Source of the DNA: Sphaeroforma sirkka
Lineage: Eukaryota > Opisthokonta > Ichthyosporea > Ichthyophonida
Direction of reading: 5' to 3'
DNA: 40,293 nt
Assembly: GCA_001586965.3 (NCBI GenBank)
Contig: LUCW03000913.1
Location: 17,501 to 57,793 of the forward strand
Numbering within the stretch: the stretch's first letter is position 1; each line of letters begins with the position of its first letter. Both the position numbers and the translations under genes were made by a program. Positions 24,001 through 36,000 of this stretch are shown piece after piece. The notes under the pieces were generated by a model. That model saw only the letters and a program-made list of their open reading frames with translations, was not told where the DNA came from and ran no database searches.

Positions 24001-27000
24001 GTACATCTACCGCTGGTCACTTGCTTTGACACGTGTCGTCAATGACATGTTGCTGCCGTTTGGTGGTTGTACACATTTAGTTTACTGAAAGCATCGATTG
24101 GTAGTCGGCTCGTGTGTTTTTTTTGCTTCTAATCGCATCAGTTGGATCGATCACATCCTATCTGCTCGAGCCAAAAAGAAGACTCTGATGTAAACTAACA
24201 CAGCTCGAATGTTTTTACTGTCACTGTCGCCCATAGATGGAGAGCTCCCATTGTTGTATCAGTACCTCAAGCAACACACGGCAGAGCGGGAGCACCGCAC
24301 GAAGGAAGAATTCCAACAGATAGATATGGCGGCACCGGTATGTAGGGACTGTCTGTTGTGTTGGAGGTGTATGGTTTGGACTATCTTCACTTGATTGCCT
24401 ATATCCGATATCTGAATGACAGCTGGTTCAGATTCTCTCGTTTTGAACTTCCTTTGCGTTGAATTTGGATGACGGTGGTTCCGCCGGCACAGCCGTTGAA
24501 GTAAAGGACTTTTGTCTCGGTCGTTTGGGTCACCGTAGCTATCTCCCACCTTTCGCCACGTCCACTCACCCATCGCATTTCCGTTTTCCTTCGCATTCAT
24601 AGCCTCCAGGTTCCGAATCCGACATCAGCAACGCAACACTCAGTGAACTGTTTGGCTACAATTCGAACACGCTGACACTCTTCAAGCACCTGCCGCTTTT
24701 CATCCAGTCATTCCGGCCCTCACTTCCGCAGAAGCGCCATGTCAAGGTGTCGCAGAGTTTTATTTACAAGCTTGTTTGGTGATTGCTGTATGTATTGGTG
24801 TTTTTATGATATGTTGGTTCGTATAAGCTATAGTTGTACGTATGTGTGTTGCTATTTATGTCACCATTGTCCTATATCCACTATAATCCCTCGAATACTG
24901 CTTGTCTTCGATCTTGCAATATTGGCATGTGTCACTGTATGTACACGCACAAACATTCGCTTTAGTGCTCGCATGCACATCAATTTAATCGATCTTGTAC
25001 GTTCTTGGGTAGTGATTTGTTTTTGGTGATAGCATATATATAGGTTGGCTTGGGCATCACTACAAACACAAACCCTTCATAATCCATGAAAGGGCATATG
25101 GCGTGTACCTTAAGGGAAACTCATATGCTGTAAGGGTTAGACACGCCGCACCATTGTGCCTCCCACCCATGTTTTTAACGGGCAAATGCATCACAGGTAC
25201 CTCCGCCTCCCACTTATGCTTTCAACTGGTTAATGTATCACAGGTACCTCTGTCTGAAGTGCGTGAACTGTGCCAGCAGTGGGTGGTGGCCTGCACAGAC
25301 GCCATCGCACACGGTGTGCCTCTGGTGCTGCCCATACACCGCAACACTCCCACAGACTCATCAACAGAAGCCGTTACGGACTCAGCGGCGGAGGCAGAAG
25401 AAGGGGCGCACATGCTCACGCTATCGGAGTTGAATGCGTGCAGACAGTATATCCTGCGTGTCATATCGTACTATTGTGATCCGAACGCGCCACAGAATCC
25501 GGCACGAGGTATTGTGGGGTGGTAGTATGAGTGTGCATGTCGAAGTGCTCGTAAGGTATTGGCCTATGTTACATCCGGTTTTGTTGTGTGCACGCACCGT
25601 ACCAGGAGACCCAGCGTCGCGATGTGGTTTTCTTCTCTGCGCGTCTGCCTGTATTTCGCGTACCTGTGAAGTGGACAAGTCATCGCCTGGGATGTGACTA
25701 TAGCCCCAATCGAATGAATGCACACGTCTGCTGTCCGCACATTGTCCAAGTTTTCTATCGCAATATCAGTCCGTATGTTTAGACAGGTCATTGCTCGACG
25801 CACACAACAAGGATATATGTTCTGGCTAAAAACCATCCCATCCCACAAACCCACCATACCGCCCCTCAGATAAGCAGACCCAGCAGCACACGCACTTTGC
25901 ACCGCACGACACAAGCGCCGAGGCCGCCGCAACCGTAGTCGTGCCCCCGTCGGCACAGTTGGCTCGTGCGCACACACCCACGCAAGAGGGCGAGTTCTAC
26001 GACGCCCTGTCCGCAACCGCGTGGGCAACGGTGTGCATGCAAGTGCTGGGCCACCAGCTGGATCTGTGGGATACGCTGCTGCGTACGCCCATGCTCACCC
26101 AGGCACAGGCGATTCTGAGCGTGCACTTCGCACGGTACGTGTGTATTTGATGTGGGGATGTGGGAGTGTTGACAGAATGTAACCCATTGTGTATGGTGTG
26201 TGTGTTTTTTTTGTTTGTGGTTTGCTTTGTATGTCTTCGCTGATTGGGGTGTTATCTTTGTGAAACCTGATAGTTTTAAGCTGGATATGTACTCGCCCAT
26301 AAGCATCTTAGGAGATTTCAACAGTGAATCGCCGAATGCGTTTGATGTGCTGCGTATGCTTTTGCGTTTGTGTATGTGTATGTGTATTCATACGGTACCG
26401 TCCACTCTACCTTTGCAACTACAGTGTAGGTGGACTGGTCATGGACACGGCCGTGGACGTGAGCGCTGAAAGTGTGAGTCTCGAAATAGACGGCCGGACT
26501 GTGGGAGTCAGTGCGCAGTGGCAAGAGCAGGACATTGACCTGTTGTCTGTGAGCAAGGAGGAAGTCGCGCTCACACCCCGTGCCAAAGAGTTTCTGGTTG
26601 CCCTCAAACGAGGCCAAATTTTCCTAGAAGGTGTGCAGTGCGTGTCAATATGTGTTTCTGTTTGTTTGGTAATTGCCAGCGTAGGAGACGCGGGGCTCAG
26701 TTCAATAACGCTACCATGCATTGGCCTGTCATATACTGTGAATGGCTGTGTAAGTTATCGATCCCGCCCCTCATATTTCAGCACAGGTATATTCATGCAC
26801 TCAATGGATACTGCTTTGACTTGAATGGGGTGTCCGCTGGTGTATAATTAGTTTTCAGTAACACTCGTTCGTGATGTTGTATACCACACAGTCTTATAAT
26901 TTGTTCTGGATAGGCTTATACTCGTATGGAAACCACATGTCACATCTATTTCTTTTACCTCACACTTATCAATGCTTGCAGACGATCCTGCTAAAGCAGA

Positions 27001-30000
27001 CGATAACTCAGCAGTTGACAGTGGTGTGGATGTGACTGAATTTGCGCTCCCGAAAGTGACCAGTCAAGCAACGACGTACATTTCTCTCAAGGCGTCCAGT
27101 ATATCTCTCCCAGTATATAGTGTTGTGGCGGTAGGTTTGTTTGTATAGCGCGGCATGGGTGATAATGTACATTACTTGCTGGACAGTGTTTTGTGGTTCT
27201 TGCATCTTGACTTTTATCTTTGTACATCTAAGATTGCGTTAGTTTCAGTCCGGAATGGAAAAGCACATTGTTTTCGCCACTTTCAGCCAATGTGTATGTG
27301 TACCACTATGCGACGGCTTTGGAGAGCTCAGGTTTGTACTCATCCATAGTGTGCATATAAACCTAAGAGTCGGTGTGTTTCTTTTGGGACGACTGCTAAT
27401 TCTTTTTACCGGATAGGTTGCATAAAAATGTTGACTACGAGATGGTGCAGCTTTCAGCTATAGGCTATGGTATTCCAACAAGCGCACAAACCTATCAGCG
27501 CACACTCCATCACCAGACATACAGACAGTATGCAATAGATGGCCTTACATATCAAGATTGCCATTTGCTTGTTGTCCCTTCTCAGGTATTTGATCTGCTG
27601 GTAGATGCCATTCTATACGACGCCCAGGGCTACTTGGGCCTCGAACCTTACACCGGCACTACCGGCCAACGTGGGTCTAAGGCGCGAGATCAGGAAACTC
27701 ACTGCATTAATCAGCATTTACTATCACTCACTAAGGGCCAGCAAGCGCAAGGTATACAAGTATTTCTGCTCTCGTTTTGGCATGTGGTACATGAGTGTGT
27801 TGGCTCGAATCAGCGGTCAACCCCAGCTAACCATGCAAGTGTGGGAGACCATCTACCACCCCACACCTGATCTACGTTGCGTCAATATAGGTTTAAATTG
27901 CCGTGATCAACCTATACTTCGCCATTACCATCGAAATACACGTGTCTCGTGCCTATTGCACCTTCCGTTCACTGTGCAAACTCGCCCATACAATCCCATA
28001 CAATCCCATCCCATCGCATTGCATCGCAGGCCTCACCCACACTCGCAACAGAAGCTACGACCTCGCGCTGAGCGATCCCACGCGACGTAACGACGCCTCC
28101 AGTCCTCACGCACGGTCGCCCAGCAACACTGACACCGCCAGTGTAGACGCAAGCCGCCGCAGTAGCGAGACGGGCAGCGGGTTTGTGAATGTGGGCAAGG
28201 TGTGGCTGGACAGTGTCAGTGCCGATGCCGTGGTCATGAGCGAGCGCATGGGCGACGAGTGCAGGCTGTGTGTGCAGGCACTCAGCGCCAAGCTACAGGC
28301 GCTGCTGCAGGAGACGGCCAACGTCCCGGTTGCAAATACCGACGGAGATACCACAGGTACGTTAAAGAGGAAATGGCGAGGGAGAGGATTGTTATGGGAC
28401 AGTGGTGCATTGATGTGTGTTGGTGGATTGGTACTTGGTTGCGAGTGCGCGTGTTTACGGTTGTTGTCGGGCTATCCGATGGGAATGATAGTCGTTGGTT
28501 TGTATCCTTTTGCGTGCAAGCCCAGGTGGTAGCACGAAGTAAGAGTATCACTATATGGTGAATTAAGCCACAGATGTCGCTTGTGATGATTGCGTATATC
28601 TCTATTGAAAGAAAACTTGAGGGTTGTCGTGTGTACGTGTTGGATAGCCTCGTTTTAATATTGTATTTTCGTGTATGAACATGGGGGAGGTTCAGAGAGA
28701 CAAGCTCTTATTTTAAGCGCTGGTATATGCCTCAGATACTGACACCGCACTGTGCAAAGCAAGCTTTTAAGGAGAGACAACGGGACTTGCCCTGCACGCA
28801 GTACCCCACTGCTATGAGTTTTTATTCAGGAGTGTTCCATGGACGTGTTCTTGTGATTGGTAGGTGCTCGTATTCGACCGGAATTGAGCCGAGCACATGC
28901 ACTTGTCGTGTGGATTTCTGAGACACGTCCGGTGTTTCACACTCCGAAACAAACAACCCGATTTATATCGTTACATAGAATTGGAATCCATCGTAAGAGG
29001 TGAAGCGTGTGTCGTTATTTCTATGAATATAGGCGCAATTGTTGTGAATCCGGCTCCAACCGAATAATGCTGCCCCGTCTTCCAGAAATAGAGTAGTTAC
29101 CTTAATCACCTGCCTGTCACCACAACCACTTGTCTGTCACTATAATCACCTGCCTGTCACCGTAATCACCTGCCTGTCACTATAATCGCCTGCCTGTCAC
29201 CATAATCGCCTGCCTGTCACCATAATCGCCTGCCTGTCACCATAATCGCCTGCCTGTCACCATAATCGCCTGCCTGTCACCATAACCACCAGTCTGTCAC
29301 CATAATCGCCTGCCTGTCACCATAATCGCCTGCCTGTCACCGTAATCACCTGCCTGTCACCGTATTCATCTACCTGTCACCGTAGTCACCTGTCTGTCAC
29401 CGTAATCACCTGCATGTCACGATACGATAATCACCTGCCTGTCACCGTAGTCACCTGTCTGTCACCGTAATCACCTGCATGTCACGATACGATAATCACC
29501 TGCCTGTCACCGTAATCACCTGCCTGTCACCGTAGTCACCTGCCTGTCACCGTAGTCACCTGCCTGTCACCGTAATCACCTGCCTGTCACCGTAGTCACC
29601 TGCCTGTCACCGTAATCACCTGCCTGTTACTGTGGTCACCTGTCTGTCGCCGTAATCACCTGCCTGTCACCGTAATCACCTGTCTGTCACCATAATCACC
29701 TGTCTGTCACCGTAATCACCTGCCTGTCACTATAATCACCTGCCTGTCACCATAATCACCTGCCTGTCACCGTAATCACCTGCCTGTCACCGTAATCACC
29801 TGCTCTGTCACCGTAATCACCTGCCTGTCACCATAATCGCTCGCCTGTCACTATAGTCGCCTGCCTGTCACCATAACCACCTGTCTGTCGCCGTAATCAC
29901 TCTATCTGTCACCGTAATCACCTGCATGTCACTATAATCACCTGCCTGTCACCGTAGTCACCTGCCTGTCACCGTAATCACCTGTCTGTCACCGTATTCA

Positions 30001-33000
30001 CCTGCCTGTCACCGTATTCACCTGCCTGTCACTATAATCACTGCTCTGCACTGTCACCATAATCACCTGCCTGTCACCGTAATCACCTGCCTGTCACCGT
30101 AATCACCTGCCTGTCACCGTAATCACCTGCCTGTCACCATAATCGCCTGCCTGTCACTATAGTCACCTGCCTGTCACCGTAATCGCCTGCGTTTGTTACT
30201 GTGGTCACCTGTCTGTCACCGTAGTCACCTGCCTGTCACCGTAATCACCTGCATGTCACCGTAATCACCTGCCTGCTGTGTTGTTATTGTGGTCACCTGC
30301 CTGTCACCATAATCACATGCCTGTCACCGTAATCACCTGCCTGTCACTGTAGTCACCTGTCTGTCACCGTAATCACCTGCTCTGTCACCGTAATCACCTG
30401 TCTGTTGCTGTGGTCACTGTCTGTCACCGTAATCACCTACCTGTCACCTTATTCACCTGCTCTGTCACCGTAATCACCTGCCTGTCACCGTAATCACCTG
30501 TTTGTTACCGTAATCATCTGCCTGTCACCATAATCGCCTGCCTGTCACCATAATCACCTGTCTGTCACCATAATCGCTCTGCCTGTCACCATAATCGCCT
30601 GCTCTGTCACCGTAATCACCTGCCTGTCACCGTATTCATCTACCTGTCACCGTAGTCACCTGCCTGTCACCGTAATCACCTGCCTGTTACTGTGGTCACC
30701 TGTCTGTCACAGTAGTCACTTGCCTGTCACCGTAATCACCTGCCTGTCACCGTAATCACCTGCCTGTCACCGTAATCACCTGCCTGTCACCGTATTCATT
30801 TACCTGTCACCGTAATCACCTGCCTGTCACCGTAATCACCTGTCTGTCACCATAATCACCTGTCTGTCACCGTAATCACCTGCTTCTGTCACTATAATCA
30901 CCTGCCTGTCACCGTAATCACCTGCCTGTCACCGTAATCACCTGCCTGTCACCGTAATCACCTGCCTGTTACTGTGGTCACCTGTCTGTCACAGTAGTCA
31001 CCTGTCTGTCACCATATTCGCGCGTGCCTGTCACCATAATCGTTCGCCTGTCACCGTAATCACCTGCCTGTCACCGTATTCATTTACCTGTCACCGTAAT
31101 CACCTGCCTGTCACCGTAATCACCTGTCTGTCACCATAATCACCTGTCTGTCACCGTAATCACCTGCCTGTCACTATAATCACCTGCCTGTCACCGTAAT
31201 CACCTGCCTGTCACCGTAATCACCTGCCTGTCACCGTAATCACCTGCCTGCCTGTCACCGTAATCACCTGCCTGTTACTGTGGTCACCTGTGTCTGTCAC
31301 AGTAGTCACCTGTCTGTCACCATATTCGCTCTGCCTGTCACCATAATCGTTCGCCTGTCACCGTAATCACCTGCCTGTCACCGTATTTCATTTACCTGTC
31401 ACCGTAATCACCTGCGCCTGTCACACCGTAATCACCTGTCTGTCACCATAATCACCTGTCTGTCACTGTAATCACCTGCCTGTCACTATAATCACCTGCC
31501 TGTCACCGTAATCACCTGCTCTGTCACCGTAATCACCTGCCTGTCACCGTGTAATCACCTGCTCTGTCACCGTATTCACCTGCTTCTGTCACCGTAATCA
31601 CCTGTCTGTCACCATAATCACCTGTTCTGTCACCGTGTAATCACTCTGCCTGTCACTATAATCACCTGCCTGTCACCGTAATCACCTGCCTGTCACCGTA
31701 ATCACCTGCCTGTCACCGTAATCACCTGCCTGTTACTGTGGTCACCTGTCTGTCACAGTAGTCACCTGTCTGTCACCATATTCGCCTGCCTGTCACCATA
31801 ATCGTCTGCCTGTCACCGTAATCACCTGCCTGTCACTGTATTCATTTACCTGTCACCGTAATCACCTGCCTGTCACCGTAATCACCTGTCTGTCACCATA
31901 ATCACCTGTCTGTCACCGTAATCACCTGCTCTGTCACTATAATCACCTGCCTGTCACCGTAATCACCTGCCTGTCACTGTCGCCGTAATCACCTGCCTGT
32001 CACCGTAATCACCTGCGCTGTCACCGTAATCACCTGCGCTGTGCTGTTATTGTGGTCACCTGTCTGTCACAGTAGTCACCTGTCTGTCACCATATTCGCC
32101 TGCCTGTCACCATAATCGTCTGCCTGTCACCGTAATCACCTGCCTGTCACCGTATTCATTTACCTGTCACCGTAATCACCTGCCTGTCACCGTAATCACC
32201 TGTCTGTCACCATAATCACCTGCCTGTCACCGTAATCACCTGCCTGTTACTGTGGTCACCTGTCTGTCACAGTAGTCACCTGCCTGTCACCATAACCACC
32301 TGTCTGTCACCGTAGTCACCCGCCTGTCACCGTAATCACCTTCCTGTCACCGTATTCACCTGCCTGTCACCGTATTCACCAGCATGTCACTATAATCACC
32401 TGCCTGTCACCATAATCACCTGCCTGTCACCGTAACCACTTGCATGTCACCATAATCACCTGTCTGTCACCGTAATCACCTGCCTGTCACCGTAATCACC
32501 TGCCTGTCACCGTAATCACCTGCCTGTCACCGTAATCACCTGCATATCTCGTTACAAACAACGCTGACTGACAATTTGTTATTCTATTGTATAACTGCAT
32601 ATACATATCCATACACAGCGACACAAACAACGCTGACTGACAATTCCTTCTTCTAAAGTTACTATTCTATTGTATAAATACACATCCAAACAGAGATACA
32701 AACAACGCAGTCCGACACAGAACCAGTCGCGGTCGAAGTAGACGGCGGTAAGGAGCGCATCAAACGCGTGCTGCTGATAGCGGACATTGCGCGTGCCATC
32801 GCCAGTCTCTCTGTGAAGATCCCTGCCTGTGTGATGCACGGGTCGAGGAAGTCTAAGTACCCCATCTCACAGGCGAGCAGCAGGTATGGTTGCAGGGCTA
32901 TCGTACACCTCCTGGTGACTACTGGAAGAGTGGTTGTTGCGCACGCTGCACCATTATTGTGTTGTAGCTTGTGGACTGGATCTCATTCGCATGGATAGTA

Positions 33001-36000
33001 TGTATAGTTGCCCAGGTTTACCTCCTGTGGGCTCTCGGTGGTCGTGAGTATACATGTTGGTCTACTACTACTTTCCACTATTATTTCCGTATAATTGACA
33101 AAAGTCCATCAATATGCAGATCGTTGATATATGTCACTATTTTCATATTTGTGATCACCGCTATTGTTCTTGATACTTTACTACGACATTACACACGATC
33201 ACGCAGCGTGGATATTAGTTAGTGGTTAATGGCAATGATACATTGCACACGATTGCGCATCGTATATGCATACGTTTCAACGCACATCTATTCGTCTAGA
33301 TGGCAGTGTTGTTGGGCTATTGGTATCGTCACTTTGAATCGTGCACGTAGGCCATGTACATCTGGTGTACTCTTGTCTCTGATCAGGCTTCCCACATGAA
33401 CCGGCTTCCGATCTGGTAGCATCCATGTACCCGCAAAGTATACGTCGTTTGCCATACAATCCCTTCTACCTGAGAGTTCGTCACGGTACATTCTCCACTT
33501 ATCACTTTGCGTAAACCTATGTTATTGTAAACCTGGCAACAGAGGCTACGGGAGAATTTCTGGTCATTGAATATGCTCACGCGCAGTTTAACTGACAATA
33601 ATTACACAGCCTCTTATAGTAGTTGTATATTTCGTGTTCGCACAGATGTCGTATGAGTTCAAAACCTCTCAACTCTGCGCCGCATTGCGCGCACTCTTCT
33701 ACAACGCCCGCTCACCTGCGCCACTGTGTGGAGGCATAGGCTTCCCAATGTCTCACTACTTCCCACACTTACGTTAACATATACAATACAAAGGCCGCTC
33801 AAGCGCCTGACTAGTGTGCCGCTGTCGGGTATACTACCGACAAGCGCAGACGCCAAGGCCCTTGCTACCATCATAACGCCTCTGCAGGAGGTGGCTGCCC
33901 GAGGTGTCGATGTGTGGCAGGACTGGGTTCTCCAGCTTTCTCGGACGTCTTTAAGGTGTGTTTCTTCTCGAGAAAGCGAGTGGAGGCCTGTTTATTGGTC
34001 AAGAAAAGTAGTCTATGTATCACAGTTCATGGCTTCTCACCAGGTTCCCATTTTCGAAATGCAAGTTTGACATCTGTTCACACGGTGGGGCTGTGAGTCT
34101 GTGCAAAATGTTTTTTGTGTTACTGCCGTATACAGTACTGTATCGCATTTGGTACTGAGACTATGACTTGCTCCTGGATCAACCGAATATCAAACTAAGA
34201 TCGAGCATTGCAATGTTATATTGATTACTACTTCAATGGTCTGGTTTGGTTCTCAAGTGGAGCCGATTCTTGACTTCCACCTACACATCTGCGCACATGC
34301 TATGCGAAAGCAAGTACAAACCCCAGTAACATCGGAGGATCTCTCTAAAACTACGTGTATATTTTGTGTGTGCTAATTGGCAGTCGAATACAGATGCGAT
34401 CATTAATCATTGAAATGTCTATGATTTGGCATATCAATCCACGTGGGTGAATTTTTCCGTGTGCAAGCGAGCTAAAAGCTTACCAACTCACGTCTCAGAA
34501 TCTTCGATTTCGCGACATCTCTTTCGTGCACTCGGGCTGCTATTTGCCTATGGCTATTAGTTTGCTTCCTTTATCATCAATCAATAGTCATCGTAGACAT
34601 TGTCGCTATCTACTACTGTATGCTAGACCTGCCTTTGGAGATCAATTATAGTTTATAGCAGCATTTTCACACCGGATTGTAGTCAAACTTTCTATATATT
34701 TTGGTACTTACGGCATGATTTATATCTACGGAGTAGTTTGTTAAGGTAGAAACAAACATCGCAATGCATAAATATTTTTGTACGATCTAGTTGCTATTCA
34801 CAACTAAGGCTTGCACACTATGAATACTATACATACAGGTATCATATAACAAAGGACATCTACACCTCCCTTCAAACAATGTCATGGGACGTCGTGAAAA
34901 TCAATGAGGATAACGACCAAGGGGGGCATGTGGAATCAAGCATCTCAGTGCCATCTCAGCCGCGCCCCAAGCTGTTACAGTTTATGTGCACAGTTGAGCG
35001 TCTACTAGCCCATGCCAGCGGCTATGGGTGGGATCCTACAAATTCAGCTAGATTGAGGAGGGTACGTGCGGGGCATTTTTTATGTGAGTCCTGGGTGGTG
35101 TTGTGATGTTTCTGCTCGCATTCTTCGTGCGTGTTTGCTTTGAAGAGTGAGACGAAGGTGTGCAGCCAGTACTATCCCAAACAGTTCGCCAATATTATAA
35201 TTGGGTCGTGAAACAAAATGCTTGAGAAACGGTTCAGACTTCAATGTCTACTCCTGTGGGAGGACGTCCTTAGAGAAGAAAAAGCACGCTTATTTTCTTT
35301 TTCAAATATGTGCAGCAAAATTACGACATATGCATATCTTTCCTTGCAGTTTCAAACGCCTGCTGACAAGTACACCGAATCGACCATGTTTTGTCACATG
35401 CAATCTGGATGTGTCATTGATTGTCTCACGTTTTCATTTTGCCGCTCAAGCTGTGCGAATCGATTTTCTTTCTCTCCAGTACTAATTTTATCTGCTCAAT
35501 CGCGTTTTCTTTTCAAGGATCTCTGCACAGAAACATTAGAAATGATCGACACCTTCTCCAATATTAGCGACATGCCTCAGGAGGGTGCGATCCAACTTCT
35601 GTTTGATCTGTCAGTGTTAGTCGCATTCCTTGCACCGAGAGGCGCGCAAACAACTGACGGCGATATCGCTAGCACCGTACAGCGGCTCGAGACACAGATA
35701 CAGTCAAAGGTGTGTCTGATATCGTACTGTATTTCATCCGGTTTTGATTTGCTATTGTAATTCATCTGTGTCCTATTCTCTACTGTAGATTGATCAGCTG
35801 TTTCTATCAGCGGACATGATGCACTCTCATACCGTTTGTAGCTATGTAGATGTGCATGATCAATTTGTCTACCCTACTCGCCGTTCTATTTGGAATAGTT
35901 GGTGCATCATCTATCTGAGCGTATTATGCTTTCGCATCTCTTTGATCGAAACCATCATGCCAGCGATCCTCTGTCAGATATAGTCTCAGTCACATGTGTC

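Noticed and set aside
25600-25780. A coding-looking stretch ([20 protein letters not shown]) between COG1 exons 10 and 11
   Set aside because: Its phase does not fit the 25508 donor, while 25508 to 25870 joins perfectly in phase. No matching part exists in human COG1.
33649-33793. A plus frame [20 protein letters not shown] as a COG1 exon
   Set aside because: It needs phase 0 after a phase-2 donor. The 33793 acceptor keeps phase and gives the [13 protein letters not shown] alignment.
35789-35990. A candidate COG1 exon after CTACTGTAG beginning [10 protein letters not shown]
   Set aside because: It would be in phase, but exon 20 at 36193 begins [13 protein letters not shown], matches human COG1 directly and follows the 35709 donor in phase. 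The earlier stretch runs to a stop without similarity.
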